From Eimeria necatrix (taxonomy: Eukaryota; Apicomplexa; Conoidasida; Eucoccidiorida; Eimeriidae): DNA of 38,400 nt. A program made the position numbers and the translations under genes. The stretch covers positions 1 through 38,400 of the forward strand of contig NW_013653571.1 of the NCBI RefSeq assembly GCF_000499385.1, given 5' to 3'. Below, piece by piece: positions 1-11,454 of the stretch; the stretch's first letter is position 1, and each line of letters starts with the position of its first letter. The notes under the pieces were generated by a model, which saw nothing but the letters and a program-made list of their open reading frames with translations, was not told the DNA's origin and searched no databases.

Positions 1-437
1 CGCACGCAAAGCGGGGAGAAGTGCTGCTGCTGCTGCTGCTGCTGCAGCAGCTGCTGCTGCTGCTGATGATGGTGGTGGTGCGGGTGGTGGTGTAGGTTAG
101 GCAATGCAGCAGCAGCAGCAGCTGTTCGAGTTAGCAGCAGCAGCAGCAGCAGCTGTTCGAGTTAGCAGCAGCAGCAGCAGCAGCAGCAGTGCACGAGCGC
201 CGAAGCAGCAGTAGCAGCAACGGCAAAAACGACAGATGCAAGGGCGACAGCAGCAGCAGCAGCAGATGCAGCAGCAGCAGCAGATCTAGCTTGCTTCTTT
301 GAAGAGCACCGAGATTGAAGAGGGTTTAGGGTTTAGGGTTTAGGGTTTAGGGTTTAGGCTCGCCTTCACACATATGCCTTTTTTGTGGGGGGCGCCCTCG
401 AGCCATTTGCTGCAGACACACAACACCCCCTGCACTC

Positions 438-506
<69 letters not shown>

Positions 507-513
507 TACCTTC

Positions 514-611
514 TTATATTTGGGGGTTTGAGGCGAGGGACCTGCAGAGGCCTTCGTTTGTAGAAGAGGCGGCCGCTGATGCTGCGGGTGCTGAACAGCC
601 GCTTGCTGCCG

Positions 612-646
<35 letters not shown>

Positions 647-780
647 TGCTGCTGCAGTTGCTGCTGCTGCTGCTGTGGTTCGGGCCAGCACCGTTCTCGT
701 TGCTGCTGGGCCCACCCCTGCTGCTGCTGCTGCTGCCAGTGCTGCTGCTGGAGGGCAAAGGAGCGCACCACTGGTCCGCC

Positions 781-825
<45 letters not shown>

Positions 826-1075
826 TGTTGCTGCTGCTGCTGCCAAAGGCGCAGGGAGAGCCCTCAAGCCTCAGGGGGCCCATTCTCGGCAGGGGGCCCC
901 CGGGGGCCCCACTAAGGGGGGCCCCTGGGGGGCCCCCGGGGGGCCCCCCAGGGTACTGGAAAAGTGGTTTGCTGCTGAAGCAAAAGGAAGAGTGGGGGGC
1001 CCCCAGTTGCTGCCTCAAGTGAATGAAGAAGCAGCGCCAAAGGGGGGGGCGTGGTGCCATGCTGCTGCTGCTGCA

Positions 1076-1124
<49 letters not shown>

Positions 1125-1351
1125 GTTGTGATGGCGGTGGGACTAGCCGCTGCGCGGCACTGTGGACGCGTGAGCGCAGCAGCAGCAGCAGCCGCTGCTG
1201 CTGCTGCTGCTGCTGTTCGTGCTGCTCCTTCTCTTGCTGGTGCTGCAGTTGCTGCAATTGCTGCAGTTGCTGCTGCTGCTGCTGCTCAGACCTGGCCCAA
1301 AGAAATGATCTCAAAAAATGCCAAACAAAATAAAACTGAAAGTTTACTTTC

Positions 1352-1392
<41 letters not shown>

Positions 1393-1592
1393 GTGTCGGC
1401 TGTACCCAAAGGGCCCCCGGGGGGCCCCACTGCGGGGCCCCAGAGGGGCCCCAGGCACTCTGTTGCTGCTGCTGAGCAGCAATATCTCTAAACCCTAAAC
1501 CCTAAACCCTAAACCCTAAACCCTAAACCCTGGAGAATAGCTGTCGTCGGCTTGGTCGCGCTAACTTGCTCGTGCGTGGAGGGGAGGCTGCA
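514..1592 (-). other. Candidate minus-strand exons, unresolved
   Basis: I do not recognise a gene. On the minus strand a pyrimidine-rich AT segment (about 1347 to 1292) has a GTAAAC donor-like start and a GGGCCAG acceptor-like end. It separates a piece ending in a CTG-coded tract from a Ser-rich piece. Another open piece (about 1592 to 1532) lies between two telomere-like blocks and is bordered by TTTGGTAG and by GTTTAGGG. The plus strand is also open across most of this interval, for example near 530-600. Strand, frame and exon chain are all uncertain; repeat-driven open frames alone could explain it. Confidence 0.22.
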
Positions 1593-1890
1593 GTGGGCTA
1601 CCAAACCCTAAAGCCTAAACCCCAAACCCTAAACCCCAAACCCTAAACCCTAAACCCTAAACCCTTAGCTCTAAGCCCTTAACTGCTCGCTGGAAAGGCT
1701 GCAGACTGCGGCCGTGAGCCCTCAGCCCTAAACCCTAAACCCTAAACCCTAAACCCTAAACCCTAAACCCTAGACTACGGGGCTCTGGTACCAGCTACTC
1801 TGCGACAGGGACTCAGGCCGAGGGTTTGGGGTTTAGGGCCTAGGGTTTGTGTTTTAGGGTTTAGGGTTTAGGGTCTAGGGTTTAGGGAAA
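1490..1890. repeat. Telomere-like AAACCCT/AGGGTTT cluster
   Basis: Four blocks of AAACCCT heptads (about 1491-1530, 1602-1665, 1730-1772) followed by the inverse AGGGTTT orientation (1820-1887) are separated by 50-70 bp of non-repetitive DNA. The switch of orientation inside one cluster and the location away from any visible end argue for interstitial telomere-like repeats, not a chromosome terminus. From 1891 to 2040 the DNA is an AT-rich TTTA/TTAA tract just upstream of PTH2 exon 1. Confidence 0.9.
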
Positions 1891-2071
1891 CACCCAATTA
1901 GGCTCCCCCTCTCTCTCTCATTTATCTCTTTTTGCCACTTTTCTTTTCCCAATTTATTTATTTATTTATTTATTTTATTAATTTATTAGTTAATTAATTT
2001 ATTTATTTATTTATTATTTAATTAATTAATTTATTTTTGCTGCTGCTTTGCTGAGTGTTGCTGCTGCAGCG

Positions 2072-2103
2072 ATGGTCTACCTGAGCGCGGCCCTGTGCGT
2101 GCA

Positions 2104-2141
<38 letters not shown>

Positions 2142-3368
2142 GGCAGTACCCTTTCTGGCGGGTCTGGGGGCCCCTCGGGGGGCCCCCCGGAGGCCCCCAA
2201 CTGGGGGGCCCCCTCACTCTTGGGGGCCCCCAAATGGCCAAAGTTTTAAATGCCATTAGAGATAAAATGAATAAAGAAGATAAAGGAGAATGCAAAATGG
2301 TTCTTTGCATTCGAAATGGTAAACCCTAAACCCTAAACCCTAAACCCTAAACCCTAGCTGGGCGGGCTCCACTGCAGCACGAGTATAGCAGGATGAATAC
2401 AACTGTAGGTTGGATTAAATTAAATTTGAATTAATTAAATCAGTTTAAATTAATTTAATTAATTTAATTAAATTTAATTAATTTAATTAATCAAATTTAA
2501 TTCAATTTAATTCAAAGTCCTTATCAAGATTTGCTGCTAATGGCTTTCACTAGCAAATCCAAACAGCAGCTGCAGTAGCTTTGAGGCCCTTTGCCTACGC
2601 GTCTCACCAGCTAGCTAGCTAGCTAGCTAGCTAGCTAGCTCGCTGGCTGGATAGCTAGCTAGCTAGCTAGCTAGCCGGCCATTCTTCCCGCCAGCTGGCT
2701 AGCCAGCTAGCTAGCTAGCTAGCTAGCTAGCTAGCCAGCTAGCTAGCCATCTGGCTACGCAGCTAGCCAGCTAGCTGGCCAACTACCCAGCTAGCTAGCC
2801 AGCTAGCTGGCCAACTACCCAGCTAGCTACCTAGCTAGCTAGCCAGCCAGCTAGCCAACCCCCCAGCTCGCTAGCCAGCTAGGCAGGCAACTACCCAGCT
2901 AGCTAGCCAGCCACCCAGCTAGCCAGCCACCCAGCTAGCCAGCCACCCAGCTAGCCAGCTAGCCAACTAGCTGGCTAGCCAGCCAGCAGCTAGCCAGCTA
3001 GCCAACTAGCTAGCTAGCCAGCTAGCCAGCTGTTTGCGCATTTCTCAGACCTGGGAATGGGCAAAGGCAAAATGGCAGCTCAGTGTTCCCACGCAGCTCT
3101 GGGGGCCTACAGAAAAGCCCGCAGAGCTGCTGAGGCCCTTTTAGCAGCAGAACTTAGTAGGGGGCCCCCTGGGGGCCCCCAGGGGGGCCCCCAGGGGGGC
3201 CCCCAGGGGGCCCCCAAGCTGGGGGGCCCCAAGCTGGAGGCCCTGGGGGCCCTCGCTGTCTGGCTGGACTCTTGGGAGCAGCAGGGAGAGGCCAAGGTGG
3301 TCCTCAAGCTGCCAGTGAGCCCTTAGACCTGCTGCTGCTGCTGCTGCTGTTTCTGCTGCTGTTGCTGC

Positions 3369-3399
<31 letters not shown>

Positions 3400-3521
3400 T
3401 CGTAGTGGCAAAAGTACTTTCTGTCGGGGGCTTTGGGGAAGTGCGGAGGGCTTTGGAATTCTTAGGAATTGCTGCTGCTGCTGCTCGGCGCTGTGTAGAG
3501 CTTCGGGGCTCCTCATAGAAA

Positions 3522-3573
<52 letters not shown>

Positions 3574-3835
3574 AGGATGAAGAGACGGGCCTTCAGATTG
3601 TGAAGGAGGCAATGCTGTCAGGGCTCAACGCTTGCTGCATCCACGACGCAGTGGGCACAACATCGAGGGTTTAGGGTTTAGGGTTTAGGGTTTGCGCCTT
3701 AGGGTTTAGGGTTTAGGGTTTAGGGTTTGCTAAATGCGGCTGCACTGTCTGGTTCTCCTTTGTAAAGACACCTCAATTGCTGTGTGCTTCTGGGGCTCCC
3801 TGCGGGCACTAGAAGCCTCCAGCAGCAGCAACAAG

Positions 3836-3872
<37 letters not shown>

Positions 3873-3984
3873 ACAGCAACAGCAGCAGCAGGAGGAAACC
3901 CCTGCATTGTGGTTGCGACGTTTTGTAGGGACGCACCCAAGTACCCAGCGGGTCAATGACGGCCATTGCTGTGGGGCCTGGTGA

Positions 3985-4031
<47 letters not shown>

Positions 4032-4326
4032 GAATAGCGGCAGCAACAGTAATAGCGGCAGCAGCAGCAGCAAAAATAGCGGCAGCAGCAGCAGCAGCAG
4101 GAACAGCAGCAGCAGCAGGAATAGCGGCAGCAACAGTAATAGCGGCAGCAGCAGCAGCAAAAATAGCGGCAGCAGCAGCAGCGGCAGCGGGAACAGCAGC
4201 AGCAGCAGGAATAGCGGCAGCAACAGTAATAGCGGCAGCAACAGCAGCAAGAATAGCGGCAGCAGCAGCAGTAGTTAGCACCGGTAGTTCTATCCTGTAA
4301 GCAATTACTTTTAGCTCATCAGTCCC

Positions 4327-4378
<52 letters not shown>

Positions 4379-4432
4379 GCAGCTCCAGTCGGCCGCATCG
4401 ACAAGATAACGGGCCACTTGAAGCTTCTCTAG
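2072..4432 (+). CDS. PTH2: Peptidyl-tRNA hydrolase 2 (PTH2/Bit1 family), five exons
   Basis: The enzyme releases tRNA from stalled peptidyl-tRNA. Exons are 2072-2318, 3049-3314, 3576-3650, 3929-3980 and 4383-4432 (690 nt, 229 aa); every phase agrees. The hallmark blocks appear in order: KMVLCIRN|DLGMGKGK, MAAQCSHAALGAYRKA, WEQQGEAKVVLKLP|DEETG, CIHDA|GRTQVPSGS, AIAVGP and the C-terminal RIDKITGHLKLL. The DAGRTQ and GKGK segments carry the family's conserved catalytic loop residues. A CTG run encodes a poly-Leu stretch (about residues 12-23) that could act as the N-terminal membrane anchor known in animal PTH2. A Gly-Pro-Gln insertion coded by GGGGCCCC repeats sits after LLAAELS, in a region that is short in other family members. 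The start is uncertain: ATG 2048 and ATG 2234 are in frame, and the latter drops the Leu tract. The introns hold telomere-like, AT and GCTA repeats (1), CTG (2), telomere-like plus CAG (3) and CAG plus a VNTR (4). Confidence 0.94.
2322..2356 (+). repeat. Telomere-like AAACCCT run at the PTH2 intron 1 donor
   Basis: Five AAACCCT heptads start directly at the donor: CGAAATG|GTAAACCCT. The first heptad supplies bases +3 onward of the 5' splice site. The coding phase across this intron is confirmed by the conserved RN|DL of PTH2, so the repeat really does abut a functional splice site. Confidence 0.9.
2608..3030. repeat. (GCTA)n array inside PTH2 intron 1
   Basis: About 420 bp of GCTAGC-type tetranucleotide repeat interrupted by CCAGCTAGC variants ends 18 bp before the exon 2 acceptor (TTTCTCAG at 3041-3048). 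The array is nearly its own reverse complement, so strand has no meaning. Confidence 0.95.
3152..3240 (+). repeat. GGGGCCCC-type repeat within PTH2 coding sequence
   Basis: GGGGGCCCCC units with CAG/CTG spacers lie inside exon 2 of PTH2 and are read as a Gly-Gly-Pro-Gln repeat. The frame is preserved and the conserved enzyme blocks resume on both sides. Confidence 0.9.
3664..3727 (+). repeat. AGGGTTT run in PTH2 intron 3
   Basis: Seven AGGGTTT heptads, broken once by TGCGCCTT, begin 14 bp after the GTGGGC donor of intron 3 (3651). Confidence 0.92.
4022..4262. repeat. About 88-bp VNTR in PTH2 intron 4
   Basis: A higher-order unit made of AATAGCGGCAGCAACAGTAA plus CAG/AAAATAGCGG segments occurs three times (starting near 4030, 4117 and 4208), each copy differing in CAG number. 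On either strand it reads as long Ala/Val/Ile or Leu/Pro frames, which are artefacts: the flanking PTH2 exons show that it is intronic. Confidence 0.85.
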
Positions 4433-4436
4433 CCCT

Positions 4437-4760
4437 CCCAAGGGCTCACTAGGGGCCCCCAAGGGGGCCCCTCAGGGCTCTTTGGGGGCCCCGAGGGGCC
4501 CCCCTTGGGGGCCCCTAGGGGCCCCCTTGGGGGCCCCGAGGGGGCCCCCTTGGGGGCCCCTAAGGGGCCCCGTAGGGGCCCCCAAGGGGGCCCCTCAGGA
4601 GCCTCATAACTGCACTTGCAGGGGCCTCCAAGGGGGACCCTAATTTGGGGGCCCCCGAGGGGCCTCCTCGGGGGGCCCCCTCGGGGGCCCCTAGGGGGGC
4701 CCCCGGGGGCCCCCTAGGGGGCCCCCAGGGCCCTCGAGAGGGGCCCCAGAGGGCCCCTAG
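4437..4760. repeat. GGGGCCCC array downstream of PTH2
   Basis: About 30 imperfect copies of GGGGGCCCC/GGGGCCCCC separated by 2-6 bp spacers start immediately after the PTH2 stop. From 4761 to 5145 the DNA holds a CTG/GCAGCA block (4808-4995), a pyrimidine/AT stretch and a short AGGGTTT run (5109-5135). I see no exon I can support there. Confidence 0.92.
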
Positions 4761-5145
4761 GAAAGCAGTTTGCCTGCGGGCAGCTAGGGAGGCCCCGCGA
4801 GGCCCTCTGGCTGCTGCTGCAGCAGCAGCTGCTGCTGCTGCTGCTGCTGCTTGTGCCTATGGGTCTCTTTAGTTGTCTTTGCTGCGGTGTTTCTGTGCTG
4901 CTTTTTAGCGCAGCTGCAGCAGCAGCAGCAGCTGTTGCTGCAGCAGCAACAGCAGTTGCTGCGGTGGTTGCTGCAGCTGCTGCTGCAGCTGCAGCAAAAC
5001 TGAATCGTCTTGCTTTTTTATTTTGTTTCTTTTTGAATTTCTTTTATCTCCTTTCTTTATCTTAGTTGACTCTCTGTCACCACCGCAGCAAACTTTATCA
5101 TCTCTTTTAGGGTTTAGGGTTTAGGGTTTAGGGATTGCGGTTTAG

Positions 5146-5232
5146 GAACGTCTTTCTGAAGCCACGCCGCTTCTGCTTGCTTCTTTCCCCCCGCTGCTGC
5201 TACTGCTGCTACTGCTGCTGCTACTGCTGCTG

Positions 5233-5278
<46 letters not shown>

Positions 5279-6195
5279 GATCGGGCGATCCCGGGGTGTG
5301 GGGCCCATCCCAGGCTGCACAGAAGTTACTGACTGGCAGTGGAAGTTTGGGGTTTGGGGGAATTAAAAGATGTTTTAATTTTTCCGTGTTGCATCATTAT
5401 TACTCATCTTTAATAAATAAAAATAAAAGTGAAAATCAATTATAAATAAAGAATAATTATAAATAAATTTAAAAAAAGTTTATTTATTTTAAAACACAAA
5501 TAAACTTCTGAATGGCAACTGGCAAGTTATGGAGTTCTTTTTAAAAAAATAAATTTAAAAAAATATTTTAATTTCCGTTTTTGATTTTTATTTTGTTGCA
5601 AACTGCTGCATTTTTAAAACAAATTTCATTTCAATTATTTTATTTATTTTTTTATTCTTTTGAATTTCTATTTTTAAATAAATTCGTTTTGTTGCTTCTG
5701 CAAATGCGAAACGAACATAAACAAATCTATTTTGAATAAATAAACATATTTTAAATATATTTTAAATAATAAACATATTTTAAATATATTTTAAATAAAT
5801 AAATTTATTTTAAATATATTTTAAATAAATATTTCTTTTTAAACACCATATTTGCCTCAGTTTTTATTTGGAATATTTGCAAAACTTATATTTTCTCTAT
5901 CTAATTTCTGAAACTAAATCCAGTTCTTGAAACAGAAAAAGAAAAGAGCGGTTGCCGCTGCTGCTGCTGCTGCGGAGCAGCAGCAGCAGCAGCAACAGCC
6001 GCAGCAGAAGCAGCCGTAGCCGCAGTATCCCCAGCAGCCGCAGTAGTCGCAGTGGCCGCAGCAACTGCAGCACCTGCAGCAGCAGCAGCTGGAGCAGCAG
6101 CAGCAGCAGCTGGAGCAGCAGCAGCAACTGCAGCAGCATCAGCTGGAGCAGCAGCAGCTGCAGCAGCAGCAGCAGCCACTGCTGCGTATGAATAG
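5146..6195 (+). CDS. Tentative two-exon 3' end of an unknown plus-strand gene
   Basis: I do not recognise the product. Candidate exon 5146-5338 follows a TTTAG acceptor in a telomere-like run. It reads ERLSEATPLLLASFPP, a CTG/CTA-coded Leu tract, then GDPGVWGPSQAAQKLLTG. A phase-1 GTGGAA donor joins it to 5924-6195 (acceptor AAATCCAG), which reads LETEKEKSG and then an Ala-rich tail ending AAYE before a TAG. The phases agree, and the non-repeat peptides look coding. Against this, the minus strand is also open here and no upstream exon could be fixed. The intron is the AT-rich block 5345-5923. Confidence 0.35.
5345..5923. other. AT-rich non-coding block
   Basis: Dense TTTAAATA/TAAATAAA repeats form a strong compositional contrast with the GC-rich neighbours. 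There are no open frames of note. It behaves like an intron or spacer. Confidence 0.8.
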
Positions 6196-6282
6196 CAGTT
6201 TAAATTGTTTTTGCTGCTTCAGAGGCCCCAGAGAAATACAGCCTCCTTAGCTGCCAGGAGCCCCCTTGCTGCAGCAAAGATG

Positions 6283-6328
<46 letters not shown>

Positions 6329-6494
6329 ATTGCTGCTGCTGCCTCATGCGCCATCGGCTGTTGTGAGCGCCCTTAGGTAAGAGGCCCTCAGCTCGACAGT
6401 GGGCAGCTGCTTCCACTGAAGGCAGCAGCAGCAGCAGCAAAAGCAACAGCAGCAGCAGCAGCAGCAAAGGCAGCAGCAGCAGCAGGCAAGGTCA

Positions 6495-6549
6495 TCAATG
6501 TGTCTGTGGTCGCGCAGCTGCCAGTGCCTGTAAGTTCCTTTCAGTTTGC

Positions 6550-6589
<40 letters not shown>

Positions 6590-6720
6590 AACAGCCTCCT
6601 TATTACCTGCTTTAAAGAGATGGGAACTGTAGCCCAACCGGTTTGCTGCAGCAGCCGCAGCAGCAGCCTGCTGCGCCCGCGGCACTGCAGCAGCTGCTGC
6701 TGCAAGGAGCCGCTCTGAGC

Positions 6721-6751
<31 letters not shown>

Positions 6752-6955
6752 CCTGCTGCTGCCTCCTCCTCAGGCACACACAAAAAGGCCAGCCCAGCCA
6801 CAGGGGGCGTCGTTTGATTCTCCACTGCAGCAGCAGCAGCAACAGCAGCAGCAGCAACAGCAGCAGCAGCAACAGCAGCAGCTGCATCTACTTTCTGGTG
6901 CGCATACACCGACCACCCTGTGCGTGGCACCGGTAGCTACTGCTGCTGCTGCTGC

Positions 6956-6986
<31 letters not shown>

Positions 6987-7957
6987 ACTGCTGCTGCTGC
7001 TGCTGCTGACCTGGCTTTGCTGCAGCAGCAAAATGGCAGAAGCCGCAGCTCGTTATTAAGGGCTGCAGCGCCGGCAAATCAGCAGCACGAAGGGCCTCTT
7101 GTATCTGCGGGCAAAGACTGGAGGAAACGAACTGCAGCAGCAGCAGCCGCTGCTGCTGCAGCCTGCAGCAGACGCACAAGCAGTGCGCAGCAAAGTCCTC
7201 TGCAGCAGCAGCAAACAGCAGCAGCAGCAGCACCGACAGCAGTACAAGCAGCAATACCAGGCGGCAGCGCCAAACAGCAGCAACAAAGAACAGCAGCAAA
7301 CGGCATCAACAAACAGCAGCAACAAACAGCAGCAACAAGCAGCAGCAACAAACGGCAGCAACAAACAGCAGCAGCAAACAGCAGCAGCAAACAGCAGCAG
7401 CAATGCATGCAGCCCCACCAGCAGGCTTTGGGGCTGTCGCTTTCACAGAAAGCCACAAGGGCCCCCAAGGGGGGCCCCCAAGAGGGTACAGGGGCCCCCC
7501 GGGCCCTGGGGGGCCCCCCTGGGGCCTGGGGGCCCCCCAGCAGCTGCAGCGCCAAAAATGCCTCATAGAGTTCAGCAAAAGAATTGGCAGCAACAGGTGG
7601 GGGGGCCCCCCTAACCCTTGCTGCCAGGGTACCTGAGAACAGCAAAGAGCAGCAAACCCTGCTGCTGCTGCTGCTGCTGCCGGTGCTGCTGCTGCTGCTA
7701 CTGCTGCTACTGCTGCAGCAGCAGCTGCTGCTGCTGCTGCAGGTGCTGCTCCTGCTGCTACTGCTGCAGGTGCTGCTGCTGCTGCTGCTGCAGGTGCTGC
7801 TGCTGCGGCTGCAGGTGCTGCTGCTGCTGCGTCTGGGGCAGGCTTAGGTGGTGTGTAAACCCTAAACCCTAGCTTTAAGACCCTAAACCCTCAAAGTGCC
7901 TTACTGTCTCTTATGTGCTGCACGCAGCGCCAGAAGCAAGAGCTGACGCTGCAGCAC

Positions 7958-7995
<38 letters not shown>

Positions 7996-8336
7996 GAACA
8001 GCAGCAGCACAGATTTGAAGAGACACAAAAGAGGAAGAAAGAAAGACACACAAAATGCGAAACACGGCAAGCTAGGGTTTAGGGTTTAGGGTTTAGCGCT
8101 TAGGGTTTAGGACATAACGTTTAGGGTTTAGGGTTTAGGGTTTAGAGTTGCAGTTATAAGGGGCCCTGCCACTGCGAAGCACAAATCTCAACATGTTAGC
8201 GAATTAGGGTTTGGAGCTTAGAAATTAGGGTTTAGGGTTTAGGGTTTAGGGTTCACGTCTCAGAAAAGTATTCTTCCGTGAGAAGACAGTGCAGCAAAGA
8301 AACCTCTGTCTCGTCATCGAGGATTCTCTCAAGGGT

Positions 8337-8386
<50 letters not shown>

Positions 8387-8740
8387 AAGCTTCCTCAGAG
8401 GCCCCGGGGGGCCCCCCGAGGCCCTCATACTTTTGCTGCTGCCACTGCTGCAGCAAGCTGCAGCAAAGGGCACTCAGCTGTGGGGAAGCCACCCCCAGTC
8501 CGCTGCAGCAGCGCAGCGCAGCAGCAAGTGCAGCAGCAGCAGCAGCAGGGAGACAGGAAGAGGCAGCAAGGCTGCTGCTGAGCCTGCGAACACTCAAACC
8601 GCAGAAGCAAACCAGGGTTTAGGGTTTAGGGTTTAGGGTTTAGGGTTTGGGTCCCCATGGTGGGGAAAGCGAGCCAAAAAATGCCTCACGCACCAATAGC
8701 AGCAGCAGCAGCAGCATGAGCAAGACAACACCTGCAGCAA

Positions 8741-8796
<56 letters not shown>

Positions 8797-8902
8797 CTGA
8801 CCAGGAAATGAGTCTCTGGAGAGGGGCCTGGTGGCCACTTTGGGGGCGGCATTCGAGCAAAGCAGCAAAAAGACTCTTCGCGTCCTGCAGCAACACAAAC
8901 AA

Positions 8903-8951
<49 letters not shown>

Positions 8952-9642
8952 TCGTCACTGCTGCTGCTACCGTGGGCAAAGGCACACAGCAGCTAAGACA
9001 GCAACAAGCGGGGGCCCCCAGGGGCCCCCCAGGGTACAAGTAGGGGGCCCCCAAGAAGCACAGGGGGCCCCCCTTATACAGGGGCCCCCCGGAAGCAAAA
9101 GGGCCCCCAAAAAGAGACCCAGAGGGGCCCCCAAGACACAGAAAGGGCCCCCAGGGGGCCGCTTTTTAGCCCACAGGGGGGCCCCCAGGGCACAGAAAAG
9201 GGGGCCCCTAAATAACCCCTAGGGGGGCCCCCTGGGGCCCCACAAGGAATCTCTTTAAAGCCCTCGCTGAACCCCCTGGGGCCCCCTAGGGGCCCCCAAA
9301 GGCTCCCTAGGGCCCCCTGGGGGCCCCCAAAGGCCCCCGGGGGCCCCCAAAGACTCCCGGGGGCCCCTAAAGACCTCGTGGGGGCCCCAAAAGGCCCAAA
9401 AGACCCTAAAAGACCCCTTGGGGGCCTCAAAAGGGCCCCCGGGGCCCCCCAAAGCCCCCCCGGGGCCCCCAAATACCTCTGGGGGCCCTTTAGGGTTTAG
9501 TTTGTTAAAGGGGCCCCCAACTGACCTTAAAAGAAAAAGAACTGAGAGGAGAAAGTTGCAAAGCAGTTAGCAGGGGCTGTACGTACACCTCAGGGTCCAG
9601 ATCGAGGGCCTTCACCAGCCGCAGCAGAGGGCTTATGTGCCT

Positions 9643-9693
<51 letters not shown>

Positions 9694-9835
9694 GGAGGCA
9701 TGGAGCCAGATGCTGCAGGAAGCCTGATGACTGGAGATAAAATGACAAAAGACCAAAATATGAAAAGGGCCCGAAGGAGGAGACACAAAAGGAGACAAAT
9801 GAGCTGCAGCAGCTGCTGCTGCTGCCGCTGCTACA

Positions 9836-9873
<38 letters not shown>

Positions 9874-10398
9874 GGACGTACTGGGGCCCCTCCCTGGCCA
9901 CCGCCGGCGCTTCTAGTGCAGCACGAGCAACAGCAGCAGGCAGCAGCGCGAGTCTTGAGTAGGGTTTTGTTTCCTTTGCTGCTGCTGCTATTTCTTTGAG
10001 GTCCGGCATAGCAGCAAGAGGCGACAGCAGCAGCAGCAAGTCTCGCGGCTGCAGCTGCAGCCGCCACAGGGCCGGCAGCAGCACCCGCAGCGGCACAGAC
10101 AGCGCAGCAGCAGCAGCAGCAGCAGCAGCAGACGCAGCCGAAGTCCCGTCAGCAGCAGGAAACACAGCAGCAGCCCAGGGGAGGCTTGGCTCCGCGGGGC
10201 GCAGCAGCTCGCTGCTGCCGCTGCTGCTGCTGCCGCTGCTGCTGCTGCTGCTGCTGCTGCCAAACAGCGCCAGCAGCTTCGGCACATGACGCAGCCGCAG
10301 CTCACAGGGGCCCCCCTTTCCCTTGTGGGCCCTTTGGGGGCCCCCCTTGGCGCCCAGGGCCTCGGGCTGGCAGCTAGCAGCTAGCCTCATCACGTGCT

Positions 10399-10431
<33 letters not shown>

Positions 10432-11101
10432 CAGACGCAAGCCCAAACGTAGCAAAGAAATCCCCTTGAAGAAATGCCCTTGAAACGATACCCGCAGCAG
10501 CAAAAATGCCGATACAAATAAGCATGGCAGCAACAGCAGCAGCAACAGTAGCAGCGATAACAACAGTACGGACAGCAGCAGCAGCAGCAAAGCAGAAATA
10601 GCAGCAAATGTAGCAGCAGCAGCAGCAGCAGCTTCCGGAGCAATCTCGGCAGCTCTCAAACGTTTCCCAGGGTCCCCCCAAAGGCTGAAAGACCCACAGA
10701 TGGCTAGCAGTAGCTAGCCAGCAGCTAGCTAGCTACCCAGCTAGCTACCCAGCTAGCTAGCTAGCTAGCTAGCCAGCTAGCTAGCTAGCTAGCCAACAGC
10801 TAGTTGCTTACGTGCTGCAGCTGGTAGGCGCCGAGCAACGAGGACCCCCAGCTCTGCTGCAGCGCTGAGCAGACCTGCAGCAGCTGCTCCAGGTCTGCAT
10901 GCAAAACAGCAGCAGCAGCACCAGCAGCAGCAGCAGATAAAAAGCTCACTAGCCAATCTACAGCCAGCTAGCTAGCTAGCTAGCTAGCTAGCTAGCTAGC
11001 TAGCTAGCTGAGAGTCTTCGGCTCACCTTTGCAGGTCTCACAGAGTCGTCGCAGTTGCATCTCGAAGCCTCGCACTAGTGCAGGGGGAGGCGCCGGGGGC
11101 T

Positions 11102-11160
<59 letters not shown>

Positions 11161-11416
11161 GGCAGCAACAGCATGGAGACACGATTATCTGCAGAAGCTA
11201 AGCGGGACAACGAATTGCGAGGGCTCTTAAGGGGGGCTTTTGCTGCTCACCGTCGGCAGCAGCAGCAGCGCAGCAACAGCAGCAGCAGGCAGCGGCGCCT
11301 GCAGCCGTTCTGCTGCTTCCCGCAGCAGCAGCAGCTCCAGGGCCTCGTTGCGGTAGCCAACTGCATGCACCCCACACCCGCCGCATCAAATTCACACGTG
11401 TTGCCTCTCTTGCTGC

Positions 11417-11454
<38 letters not shown>

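Noticed and set aside
1490..1890. A true chromosome end (telomere)
   Set aside because: Heptads are in both orientations, broken by unique DNA, and flanked on both sides by genes and other repeats; similar blocks occur across the window.
3730..4404. Ala/Val and Leu/Pro-rich minus frames of 176-224 aa
   Set aside because: They run antisense through PTH2 exons 4 and 5 and are produced by CAG repeats and the VNTR.
9074..9472. 132-aa Gly-Pro-Phe-rich minus frame
   Set aside because: Pure GGGGCCCC array within an intron; no non-repeat peptide.
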